Below, one piece after another: positions 15,601-23,454 of a stretch of DNA of 37,017 nt. The notes below the pieces were generated by a model. That model did no database searches, was not told the DNA's origin, and saw only the letters and a list, made by a program, of their open reading frames with translations. Position 1 is the first letter of the stretch; every line of letters starts with the position of its first letter. The position numbers and the translations under genes are program-made. The stretch is taken from NCBI GenBank assembly GCA_964647905.1, contig CAZYJR010000040.1:1-37017 (forward strand), written 5' to 3'. Origin of the DNA: CAZYJR01 sp964647905. Its GTDB lineage: Bacteria; Desulfobacterota; DSM-4660; Desulfatiglandales; HGW-15.

Positions 15601-18600
15601 GCGGAGCCAGTGGTCCGGATACAACCGCATCTACTACAACCCTGAGACCGCCTATGTCCCCTGGCCCACGCTGCCGGACGCAGACCCGGACGCCCCCAGG
15701 TCACATCCCTACCATGCCACTCCCACCTTTGATCTGAGCACCACCTACTATACCGTGGATCAGGCCTATATAGTGGACAACACGGGCACCTACGACGCTG
15801 ACGGCCGCTTCGTGGCCTCGGGAGGCACCAACTTCACGGTCTCACCCCCGAGCGTGGGGTACTGGCTCCGCTCCTCCGGTCTTGACTGGTACGGCCCTGA
15901 CCCGCCCAGATCCATGTACGCCAACACCTCCGGAGTCACGGCGAGCTGGGTCCCGGACCTACCGGCGGACGGCGAGTACGAGGTCTTTGTGTGGTACACT
16001 GACTCCGGGAAGCGGGACAGAGAGGCTCCGTACACCGTCCATCACTCAGGGGGTGATACCACTGTCAACGTGGATCAGGAGTACAATGAAGGGACCTGGG
16101 TCTCCCTGGGTAGTTACACTTTTACGGCAGGATACGGGCAGGGAGTTACATTGACCCGCTACGACGACGGTGAAGCGGATCCCAATGGCGAGACCAACCA
16201 CGACTCGTCCACCTGCGCGGACGCCGTGGCCTTCGTGCCCACCACGGCCTCGAGCATAGAGATACCCAGGGCCCATTACTACACGGTTAACGACCTGGAC
16301 GGCGACGGCGAGGTGGACAGCGGAGAGACCGTGTACCTGGTCGCACTCAACAGCGCCGCGTCCTCCATCGACTACTACCAGGTGGACACATCGGACAACA
16401 AGGTGGAGTTCGGGGATCTCACGCCGGTGGCCGAATCCGCCGTGTCGGACACGGTGCGGCCGAGGAACGCCGACGGATCATTCAGGACCTATGAGCAGGA
16501 GCGGCAGAACTTCGCCAACTGGTACTCCTTCTACCGGAGGAGGGAGCTCACCGCCATAGCGGCCATAAGCAGGACCATATACGACCTGGACAGCGTCTAT
16601 GTCGGCTTCAGGTCCATAAACGGCGACATAAAGCAGCCGGCCTTGCCTGTCAACGTGGACGGACGGGACGAGCGGGCGACGCTCCTGGAGGCCCTCTACT
16701 CCCACGTGGGTCATGCATACGGCACCCCCCTGAGGCTGGGCCTCAAATATGCGGGCCAGTACCTGGACCAGGAGGACGGCAGCACCGGGGACATGGGAAG
16801 CGGGGTGACCAGCCCCTGGAAGGACCCGGGAATGGGCGGCGAGTGCCAGCAGGCCTTTACGATCGTGATGACAGACGGTTACTACAACGGCTCATCGCCC
16901 TCTGTGGGCAATGTGGACGGGGACAACGGTCCTCCTTATGCGGACGACTACTCCGAGACCCTGGCGGATGTCGCCATGCTCTACTACGAAAACGACCTGG
17001 TATCCACCCTCGACGACGAGGTGCCGGTCAACCCCTATGACGACGCCCGGCACCAGCACATGGTCACCTACACGGTCTCCTTCGGGGTGACAGGCACCCT
17101 GGACCCGGACGACTACGACGTCAGGAGCGGGGTGAGCACCGAGTACCCGACGTGGCCCGACCCGGGAAGCGGGAGCAGCCAGAAGATAGACGACCTCTGG
17201 CATGCCGCTGTAAACGGCCGCGGCGAGTACCTGAGCGCCAACGACCCGGAGAGCTTGGTACGCTCGCTCCTTACCATCATGCAGAATATAGCCTCCAGGA
17301 CCGGATCCGCCTCGTCGGTCTCCATAAACGGAGACGAGCTCTATCAGATGGTAGGTGAAGAGGTGCGGATGTTCCAGGCGAGCTACTCCAGCGGGACCAT
17401 GACCGGGGATGTAAAGTCCTACCGGATAGACCAGGACACCGGGGAGGTCTTGATCGAGGATCCGGTATGGTCTGCCGCGGAGCACCTGGACCAGAGGTTG
17501 GCGACCAGCGGCCAAGGGGACAGGATCATCGTCACATATGACCTGGGGGACGGAGGCGGGATCCCATTCACCTACAGCGACATCTCCACAAGCGGGACCA
17601 CCGGGCAGCTCGCTTTTCTCACCCCTGACTGGAGCGCCTCGGCCGCTGCGAGCACAGAGAACCTCATAAACTACATCCGGGGGGATGACACCTACGAGCT
17701 GGTAAACGGCGGCCCCTTCAGGGATCGGACCAGCGCGCTGGGCGACATAGTCAACTCCTCGCCGCTCTTCCACGAGGGGGTGCTATACGTCGGAGGCAAC
17801 GACGGCATGCTGCACGCCCTTGACGCCACCACAGGCAAGGAGCTGTTCGGCTACGTACCGGGCCTGGTCTATGACCATATAAAGGACCTGGGCGACCCGT
17901 CATACACGCATGAGTTCTATGTGGATCTCACCCCGTACGTAAAGGAAGGGGTGGAGATCTCGGGAAGCGAAAAGGCCCTCTTGGTGGGGGGCCTGGGCAA
18001 GGGTGGAAGGGGATATTTCGCCCTGGATGTAACGGGCATAACAGGAGAGACGGCCTTTGCCACAGAGACGCCGACCACGGTGGCCAACAGGGTGATGTGG
18101 GAGTATCCCGACTCAGGGACCACCACCGACCAGCTCCACGACATGGGTTACAGCTTCAGCCGCGCCTTTGTAGCCGAATCCAACGACACCACCAACGCCC
18201 CATGGGTGGTCATATTCGGGAACGGATACAACAGTGAGAACAGCAGCGCGGTCCTCTTTGTGCTGGACCCTGAGGACGGTTCCCTGCTCAAGCGGGTGGA
18301 TACCGGAGTGACCAACTGCAACGGCCTTTCAACCCCGGTTCTGGTGGACGTGGACTTCGACGACCGGGTGGACTATGTCTACGCCGGAGATCTCCAGGGC
18401 AACCTGTGGAAGTTCGATCTTACCAGCAGCGACTTCAATGACTGGGGAGCGGCCTTCGGGGTTGACAACGACCTGGACGGCTGCATCAACTTCGCGGACG
18501 GAGACGCCCCCGAGCCGCTCTTCCAGGCAAAGGGGCCGACCGGCTCTCTCCAGCCGATCACGGTCAAGCCGGATGTCATGTCCCACTGCTACAGGCACGG

Positions 18601-19444
18601 ATACATAGTGACCTTCGGGACCGGCAAATACCTGGGCGAGAGCGATCTCTCCGATCTATCCACCCAGGCGGTCTACGGCATATGGGACTACGGCGACGAT
18701 GAGGACGACTCCGAGTACCTGGGGAGCTTTGAGAGCGGATCCACCCCGCAGCTGTCCAATCAGCCTGACTCCGTTACCCTGCTCCAGCAGACCGCGTCCG
18801 ACCACCAGCTCACCATCGACGTGGATACGGACGGCGACGGCGTTCTCGACGACACGGAAGACATGACCCTGAGGGTGCTCAGCGAGGAGACGGCCGACTG
18901 GGCGATAACCACAACCCCGGACGGCGGGACCTCCTGCGGCGATTTTTCGTCGGATGAACCCTGCGATCCCTCTCCCCCGGGGAGCCAAGGGGATCCCCTG
19001 GCGCACGCAGGATGGTATTTCAACCTGCCCCGAGCAGGAGAGAGGGTGGTGAGCGATCCCATGATCCGCTTGGGACACGTCCTCTATGTCACTTTCACCC
19101 CAGAGGATTCCCCCTGCGGCAGCGGCGGCCTCTCGGTGGTCATGGAGGCCGACGCCTGCAGCGGGGGCAGGCTGGAAGGGCCCCAGTTCGATATCAACCA
19201 GGACCGTGTGATCGACGAAGCGGACCTGGTCGACCTGGGAGCTGGTCCGCTTGTCGCCCCCTCGGGCAGGCGATTCACCGGGAGGCTCCAGTCCCCGGCC
19301 ATACTGCGGCTCCCCGGGACTTACGGCAACAAGCTGGAGAAGCGTTATTACAGTTCTTCCGAGGGAACCGTCGTCACGGTGACGGCGAAATCCGCGCGGG
19401 TGGGGATCATCTACTGGAAGGACCTGCTGCGGGACTGGGACTAA
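12689..19444 (+). CDS. pilY1: Giant multidomain PilY1/PilC tip adhesin
   Basis: This 2251-residue secreted pilus-tip adhesin and assembly factor is about twice the usual PilY1 length. Domains by approximate residue are: signal peptide 1-44; golvesin-like second half 46-95; first half 100-180; InlB-type repeat 185-275; second half 280-330; first half 338-414; InlB repeat 415-500; second half 503-551; first half 559-634; InlB repeat 636-715; PPC-like beta domain 719-820; InlB repeat 824-894; von Willebrand A start with MIDAS motif DDSGSMDW at about 925; a complete golvesin-like domain 1022-1190 inside it; VWA remainder to about 1530; PilC beta-propeller about 1680-2150 (opening VNSSPLFHEGVLYVGGNDG); and a dockerin/EF-hand-like loop D-I-N-Q-D-R-V-I-D near 2167. 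A further acidic calcium-type loop (DVDFDDRVD) lies in the propeller. PilY1 controls pilus extension and retraction and adhesion in studied species. The ligand cannot be predicted; golvesin-like and PPC modules suggest surface or polysaccharide contact. Confidence 0.92.
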   Translation: MAASRDCSKPPALRPSAGRAHFFLLSFLISLLAGAFIACPVTRAENLDCSPEVNQETSGYSWTYIGTYLFASGTGAYVTLEHEGDGSVSFDAIRFTRTTGGDDVILDNEDGAPVVVYDPNEDWVEYADGNCVGGSYRRTYETGDKVTLTPDLGGGEYDIYVRWRDYSGRDRTAHYCVHNYTGHFLEATKGENGSMTYSVSGGASGVIVETGTTRFAVETGKDVDFDIAPDAGYVIDEALVDGSSVKDDLVAEGGVSRYTFSSINADHTIFVTFVPSDANSTCVEVDQRFEAGRWNLLGTYRFAAGTGAWVTLTREQDGDEGSSTCADAVRFSGDGVEVIVDNGDPEYSEAGTWQNSSGADYYGTVSRYTNQDQAAATWHPDLPASGTYSVYAWWTTAGTRDSSAPYCIHNHMGNTITVTAGENGTVSGSPEPIQPGGTVIVPTGADQTFTMSGSTGYVIEYVLVDGAPVERYERVSGTTTYTFSDVETDHTLEVAFTVGEENVTCIPVNQREDGYSWTTLGTFRFPGGTGVYVTLTNDGDGSISHDAVRFRPAAGGDDIIVDNDDPASSYHLSWSRNDDTSTYNQYYHYTSAEGARVTITPGLPEAGEYEVAVRWRDYSSRDETAEYCIHNHMGQVITATAGANGVMATSGVTIESNTTQLITVLTGSTRTFTMHPDPGYTIQDVLVDGSSVGGVTSYTFTNVITSRTIEAYFEDHGDHCDNATPVECGGSAAGIINPAGDADYFEVEFPGSGRYTFYTTGSMDTYGTLKDAFCSQIAADDDSGTDTNFSIQEDLDAGTYFVEVRHADAGSGTGAYELHVVCEHVIRASARSGGVIDPQGDVELERGGSQTFNITPDSGNTIYDVLVDGMSVGGVSTYSFLNVTENHTIEAVFSLPPATCNDISDVPLDALTRGVGAIVMFVLDDSGSMDWEFMTEEGDGLFAGKDYVFDNPGDNLYSDYNILSGSDRGRWRSQWSGYNRIYYNPETAYVPWPTLPDADPDAPRSHPYHATPTFDLSTTYYTVDQAYIVDNTGTYDADGRFVASGGTNFTVSPPSVGYWLRSSGLDWYGPDPPRSMYANTSGVTASWVPDLPADGEYEVFVWYTDSGKRDREAPYTVHHSGGDTTVNVDQEYNEGTWVSLGSYTFTAGYGQGVTLTRYDDGEADPNGETNHDSSTCADAVAFVPTTASSIEIPRAHYYTVNDLDGDGEVDSGETVYLVALNSAASSIDYYQVDTSDNKVEFGDLTPVAESAVSDTVRPRNADGSFRTYEQERQNFANWYSFYRRRELTAIAAISRTIYDLDSVYVGFRSINGDIKQPALPVNVDGRDERATLLEALYSHVGHAYGTPLRLGLKYAGQYLDQEDGSTGDMGSGVTSPWKDPGMGGECQQAFTIVMTDGYYNGSSPSVGNVDGDNGPPYADDYSETLADVAMLYYENDLVSTLDDEVPVNPYDDARHQHMVTYTVSFGVTGTLDPDDYDVRSGVSTEYPTWPDPGSGSSQKIDDLWHAAVNGRGEYLSANDPESLVRSLLTIMQNIASRTGSASSVSINGDELYQMVGEEVRMFQASYSSGTMTGDVKSYRIDQDTGEVLIEDPVWSAAEHLDQRLATSGQGDRIIVTYDLGDGGGIPFTYSDISTSGTTGQLAFLTPDWSASAAASTENLINYIRGDDTYELVNGGPFRDRTSALGDIVNSSPLFHEGVLYVGGNDGMLHALDATTGKELFGYVPGLVYDHIKDLGDPSYTHEFYVDLTPYVKEGVEISGSEKALLVGGLGKGGRGYFALDVTGITGETAFATETPTTVANRVMWEYPDSGTTTDQLHDMGYSFSRAFVAESNDTTNAPWVVIFGNGYNSENSSAVLFVLDPEDGSLLKRVDTGVTNCNGLSTPVLVDVDFDDRVDYVYAGDLQGNLWKFDLTSSDFNDWGAAFGVDNDLDGCINFADGDAPEPLFQAKGPTGSLQPITVKPDVMSHCYRHGYIVTFGTGKYLGESDLSDLSTQAVYGIWDYGDDEDDSEYLGSFESGSTPQLSNQPDSVTLLQQTASDHQLTIDVDTDGDGVLDDTEDMTLRVLSEETADWAITTTPDGGTSCGDFSSDEPCDPSPPGSQGDPLAHAGWYFNLPRAGERVVSDPMIRLGHVLYVTFTPEDSPCGSGGLSVVMEADACSGGRLEGPQFDINQDRVIDEADLVDLGAGPLVAPSGRRFTGRLQSPAILRLPGTYGNKLEKRYYSSSEGTVVTVTAKSARVGIIYWKDLLRDWD

Positions 19445-19462
19445 AGAGAGGTGGGAAGACCG

Positions 19463-19795
19463 ATGAGAAGAGGCATCTTCATTAGGGCGATCTCAGCGGC
19501 CGCAGCCCTGACACTGTTGCTGGGAGCGGCGTTTTGGGCATGCGCGGAGCAGGACGAGGAAGGCTTTCCCATGCACGAGCCCGGCCAGAGCAGGCACACC
19601 GGGACAGTGAACCGTGTGGAGGGCGACGAGATAGTGATAAACGACAGGCTGTACCGCATCCTGCCCGACACCGCCTGCTACACCTCGGTCATGGGCGCCG
19701 GCTCCATTCATCTCTTTCACCCCGGCGACAGGGTGGGCTTTATTACGAACGTCAAGATGGAAGTGCTGCACCTCTGGCTGCTGCCCGAAGACTGA
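19463..19795 (+). CDS. Small secreted protein of unknown function in the pilus operon
   Basis: This 110-residue protein has a basic start (MRRG), a hydrophobic segment (AISAAAALTLLLGAAFWAC) and a likely signal-peptidase site after ACA. A lipoprotein reading at that Cys is weaker because the preceding residues do not fit a lipobox. The mature part (about 80 residues) looks beta-rich, with HTGTVNRVEGDEIVINDRLYRILPDTACYTS and GDRVGFITNVKMEVLHLWLLP. The VNRVEGDEIVI...YRI pattern suggests a small barrel but matches no family I can name. GAGAGG precedes the ATG. It sits between pilY1 and pilB, so a role in pilus tip assembly is inferred from position only. Confidence 0.75.
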   Translation: MRRGIFIRAISAAAALTLLLGAAFWACAEQDEEGFPMHEPGQSRHTGTVNRVEGDEIVINDRLYRILPDTACYTSVMGAGSIHLFHPGDRVGFITNVKMEVLHLWLLPED

Positions 19796-19909
19796 GCCTG
19801 GAACGGCCTTGATTGTACGCCGCAAACTGTTAATATGGGTCCCGTCTCTTTGGCGGACCCTGTGGAGCAGGCGGCAAGGCGCCACGGTTGAATCGAGGCT
19901 TGCAAGGGC
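19796..19909 (+). other. Spacer before pilB with one hairpin
   Basis: This 114-nt gap within the pilus operon contains GGGTCC (19837-19842) pairing with GGACCC (19855-19860), with no T-run. I compared it with c-di-GMP riboswitch classes because it precedes a pilus ATPase and did not find the conserved core. It may be a simple leader hairpin. Confidence 0.35.
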
Positions 19910-21727
19910 ATGGACAACACCAGATCCTTTTCAGACGAAGCGGTTACCCGGGCCTTGCTCAGGCAGGGCCTCCTGTCCGAGGCCCAGGCCAAGACGATCT
20001 TCAGGGAAAAGGCCAACACCCGCCGCAGGATCGAGCGGGATCGGGCCCTGCACCGCTCGGGCGGGTCGGCCAAGCACCGGATTACCAATCCCGTGACCCT
20101 GGTGGACGTGATCGTTGCACTGGAGATCCAGCGGGCTGACGACCCGGCCGCCACCCTGGACGAAGAGACCATATTCCAGGCCCTGGCCAGGGAATGGGCC
20201 GTCCCGTACAAAAAGATAGACCCCCTCAAGCTGGACCTCAACCTGGTGACCAGGACGATTCCCCACACCTTTGCGCGCCGGCACCTGGTTCTGCCGGTGG
20301 CGGTGGAGGACGGCTGCCTGGTGGTGGCCACCCCGGACCCGTTCAACGCCGAGGTCTTCCAGGACATCAGCCAGGTGACCCAGCTCCGTGTCCGCCCGGT
20401 GATCAGCCCCAAGTCGGACATTATCAGGCTGATAGGGGAGCAGTTCGGGTTCCAGCGGTCCATTCTGGCGGCCGAGACCCAGTTCGGCGGACCTGCGGTG
20501 GACATAAGCAACCTGGAGCAGCTGGTAAAGGTCAGGTCGGCGGACGACCTGGCCTTTGACGACAGGCACATTGTTAACGCGGTGGATCACCTGTTCGGCT
20601 ATGCCTTCGACCAGCGGGCGAGCGACGTCCACATAGAGCCAAAACGGGAGAAGACCATAGTGAGGCTCCGCATTGACGGGGTGCTCCACACGGTCTACGA
20701 GCTGCCCAAGAACGTCCACTCCGCGCTGGTAAGCCGCATCAAGGCCCTCGCCCGGCTGGACATGGCCGAAAAGCGCCGGCCCCAGGACGGCCGCATAAAG
20801 ATGGAAAAGGGGGACAGAGAGGCCGAGATCCGGGTCTCTTCCATACCCGTGGCATTCGGCGAGAAGGTGGTGATGAGGATCATGGACCCGGATATCCTGT
20901 TCCAGGACCTGGAATCCCTGGGTTTCGGATCCATGGACCTGATGCGCTACCAAAACTGCATCCACATGCCCCACGGGATAATACTGGTCTGCGGCCCCAC
21001 CGGGAGCGGCAAGTCCACCACCCTCTACTCCACCTTGAGGACCATCTCGGGCCCTGAGGTCAACATCACCACTGTGGAGGACCCGATCGAGATGGTCCAC
21101 CAGGAGTTCAACCAGATCGCGGTTCAACCGGTGATCGGGATCACCTTTGCATCGGTGCTGCGACACATACTCCGCCAGGACCCGGACATCATCATGATCG
21201 GGGAGCTGCGCGATCTGGAGACCGCCCAGAACGCTGTCCAGGCCGCGCTTACCGGCCACCTGGTGCTCTCAACTCTCCATACCAACGACGCCCCTTCATC
21301 CGTCACCCGTCTCTTGGACCTAGGGGTCCAGGCCTTTCTCATCCAGGCCACCCTGGTGGGGGTCCTGGCCCAGCGCCTGGTTAGGGAGATTTGTCCCCAC
21401 TGCAAGGAGTCCTTCGAAATGGAGGCCGAGGAGCTCGCCGCCCTGGGCCTGGACCTGGGCAGGAAGGGCGGGGTGACCCTGTACCAGGGCAAGGGCTGTT
21501 TGAAGTGCAGGGGGACGGGATACCTCGGCCGAAGCGGGATCTTTGAGGTGCTCCCGGTGAGCGATGCGATCAGGCGGCACATCAAGCCTGAATGCGACAC
21601 CGAGACTTTGAGGGATACGGCCCGGAAGGAGGGTATGGCTACCATGAGGGAGAACGCGTTGCGAAAGCTCCTCCAGGGACGCACGACTTACCAGGAAGTG
21701 CTCAGGGTGACCTGGGAGCAGATCTAG
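19910..21727 (+). CDS. pilB: Type IV pilus / type II secretion assembly ATPase, PilB/GspE family
   Basis: This 605-residue cytoplasmic secretion ATPase powers pilin polymerisation. The N-terminal region has an MshEN/T2SSE-N-like domain (about 1-170) with ALAREWAVPYKKIDPLKLD. An Arg-rich insertion (ANTRRRIERDRALHRSGG, about 34-51) splits its first part. The catalytic core has SDVHIEPKRE, an Asp box, Walker A GPTGSGKST at about 361-369, a Walker B region DPDIIMIGELRD at about 423 and the His-box GHLVLSTLHTND. A four-cysteine zinc motif follows (CPHC about 494; CLKC about 529), as in PilB/GspE and unlike PilT. The usual GEIRD reads GELRD. Neighbouring pilins and PilY1 favour a pilus role, but GspE cannot be excluded on sequence. 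MshEN domains can bind c-di-GMP; whether this one does is open. Confidence 0.9.
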   Translation: MDNTRSFSDEAVTRALLRQGLLSEAQAKTIFREKANTRRRIERDRALHRSGGSAKHRITNPVTLVDVIVALEIQRADDPAATLDEETIFQALAREWAVPYKKIDPLKLDLNLVTRTIPHTFARRHLVLPVAVEDGCLVVATPDPFNAEVFQDISQVTQLRVRPVISPKSDIIRLIGEQFGFQRSILAAETQFGGPAVDISNLEQLVKVRSADDLAFDDRHIVNAVDHLFGYAFDQRASDVHIEPKREKTIVRLRIDGVLHTVYELPKNVHSALVSRIKALARLDMAEKRRPQDGRIKMEKGDREAEIRVSSIPVAFGEKVVMRIMDPDILFQDLESLGFGSMDLMRYQNCIHMPHGIILVCGPTGSGKSTTLYSTLRTISGPEVNITTVEDPIEMVHQEFNQIAVQPVIGITFASVLRHILRQDPDIIMIGELRDLETAQNAVQAALTGHLVLSTLHTNDAPSSVTRLLDLGVQAFLIQATLVGVLAQRLVREICPHCKESFEMEAEELAALGLDLGRKGGVTLYQGKGCLKCRGTGYLGRSGIFEVLPVSDAIRRHIKPECDTETLRDTARKEGMATMRENALRKLLQGRTTYQEVLRVTWEQI

Positions 21728-21758
21728 GCGGGGGAGAGTCCCGTCGTTTGCGTGGGCA

Positions 21759-23447
21759 ATGCTGGTACAACTCACCATCAAGAATTTTGCCATCATCAGT
21801 GAGCTGCAGGCCGGACTCAAGCCCGGCCTCAACATCCTCTCCGGCGAGACCGGTGCTGGAAAGAGCATCATAATCAACGCGGTCAACCTGATAGTCGGGG
21901 GGCGGGCGTCCTCGGACCTGATTCGGTCAGGCTCGGACCAGGCCCGCGTGGAGGCGCTCTTCGAGCTGCCGCCGAATTCACCCCTGAAGGAAATCCTGGC
22001 CGAAATGGACATACAGTTCGAAGGGGAGCTCCTGATCCAGAGGACCATCTCCAGGGAGGGCCGAAACACGGTTCGCATAAACGGCATGCTCGCCACCCTT
22101 CAGATGCTCTCCAGGATAGGCGGGTTCCTCCTGAGCATCTCGGGGCAGCACGAGCACCAGCGACTCCTGCGGCCCGAGAACCACCTTCTGCTCCTGGACA
22201 GCTTCGGAGGCCTGGACGCCCTGCGGCGGGACCTCAACCGCCGATTTTCCTTCTACCGCGACCGGCGGAGCCGGCTGGAGGCCCTGGAGCGGGAGATCCG
22301 GGAGCTCGAGGACCGGCGGGACTTGGCGCGATTCCAGGAGGAGGAAATCCGCGCAGCAGGAATCGAGCCCGGGGAGGATGAACGTCTGGAGGTGGAGCGC
22401 AACCGCCTGCGCCACGCGGGCGAGCTCCGGGAGGCGGTCGGCGGGGCGTATCAGACCCTCTACGAGAGGGAAGGAGCGGTGTTATCCGAGATCGCCAAGT
22501 GCGAGCGGACTCTGGGAAGGGCCGCCGAGGTGGACCAGAGGATAGCCCCGGTCAGAGACGCTATCCTCTCGGCCAGGGCCGAGCTGGAGGATGCCGCGCT
22601 GGAGCTCCGGACGCTCAGGGACGAGATCCCCTTGGATCCCGGCAGGCTGGAAGAGGTGGAAGACCGTATCCAGAGCCTCAATCGGCTGAAGAGAAAATAC
22701 GGCCCCACCCTGGAGGAAGTGATCAGCACAGGGGAGCGCCTGGTAAGGGAAAGGGACAACCTGGAGGAGCGCCAGTCCGAGCGGGACGAACTGAGCTCCG
22801 AGCTGGCCCGAACCGAGCAGGAGCTGGTGGCGAGGGCCGAGACCCTTTCACAGGAGAGGCGGGCCGCAGCCGGGAGGCTGGCCCGGGCCGTGGAAGCGGA
22901 GCTGGGCCTGCTGGCCATGGAGGGGACCCGGTTCCAGGTCCGATTCGACGACGGAGGCAGGTCGGGCAATCCCATGGAAGCCGTTGGCCCGGACGGGATG
23001 GACAGGGTGGAGTTCGTGCTCTCCCCCAACGTGGGGGAAGAGCCGCGCCCCCTCTCCAGGATAGCCTCGGGCGGGGAGCTCTCCCGCATCATGTTGGCCC
23101 TCAAGACCATCCTGGCCGAGAGGGCCTCGGTGGAAACGGTCGTATTCGACGAAGTGGACGCCGGGATAGGCGGGGCCACGGCCGAGACCGTGGGCGAGAA
23201 GCTGAAGGCCCTGGCCCGCTACCACCAGATACTCTGCATAACCCATCTACCCCAGATCGCCAGCAGGGGAGACTGCCACTTCCTGGTGGAAAAGGGGGTC
23301 AGGGACGAACGTACAGAGGCGCGGGTGGGGGAGCTGGACCGGGAGGAGAGGGTGGAGGAGATAGCCAGGCTCCTCGCGGGCAAGGAGCCCACTCCCAGGG
23401 CGCTCGCCCATGCCAGGGAGATGCTGGAAAAGGGCCGCGCAGCCTGA
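21759..23447 (+). CDS. recN: DNA repair protein RecN
   Basis: This 562-residue SMC-like ATPase acts early in double-strand break repair and holds DNA ends. Walker A GETGAGKS is at 29-36 after the opening MLVQLTIKNFAIISELQ, which is typical. A coiled-coil-rich arm covers about 150-380, including the conserved SISGQHEHQRLL loop before it. The ABC signature SGGELSR lies near 437, Walker B VVFDEVDAGIGG near 461, and the switch phrase ITHLPQIASRGD follows. Length and motif order are normal. It follows pilB by 31 nt on the same strand, so read-through from the pilus operon is possible though functionally unrelated. Its stop is only 7 nt from the convergent lipoprotein gene. Confidence 0.95.
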   Translation: MLVQLTIKNFAIISELQAGLKPGLNILSGETGAGKSIIINAVNLIVGGRASSDLIRSGSDQARVEALFELPPNSPLKEILAEMDIQFEGELLIQRTISREGRNTVRINGMLATLQMLSRIGGFLLSISGQHEHQRLLRPENHLLLLDSFGGLDALRRDLNRRFSFYRDRRSRLEALEREIRELEDRRDLARFQEEEIRAAGIEPGEDERLEVERNRLRHAGELREAVGGAYQTLYEREGAVLSEIAKCERTLGRAAEVDQRIAPVRDAILSARAELEDAALELRTLRDEIPLDPGRLEEVEDRIQSLNRLKRKYGPTLEEVISTGERLVRERDNLEERQSERDELSSELARTEQELVARAETLSQERRAAAGRLARAVEAELGLLAMEGTRFQVRFDDGGRSGNPMEAVGPDGMDRVEFVLSPNVGEEPRPLSRIASGGELSRIMLALKTILAERASVETVVFDEVDAGIGGATAETVGEKLKALARYHQILCITHLPQIASRGDCHFLVEKGVRDERTEARVGELDREERVEEIARLLAGKEPTPRALAHAREMLEKGRAA

Positions 23448-23454
23448 TTCCGGC

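Noticed and set aside
19796..19909. c-di-GMP riboswitch upstream of the pilus ATPase
   Set aside because: Only a single 6-bp hairpin is present and the conserved riboswitch core is missing.
19931..21259. Long antisense open frame opposite pilB, and others opposite nadB and pilY1
   Set aside because: These are codon-bias shadows of strongly coding plus-strand genes, with no recognisable domains.
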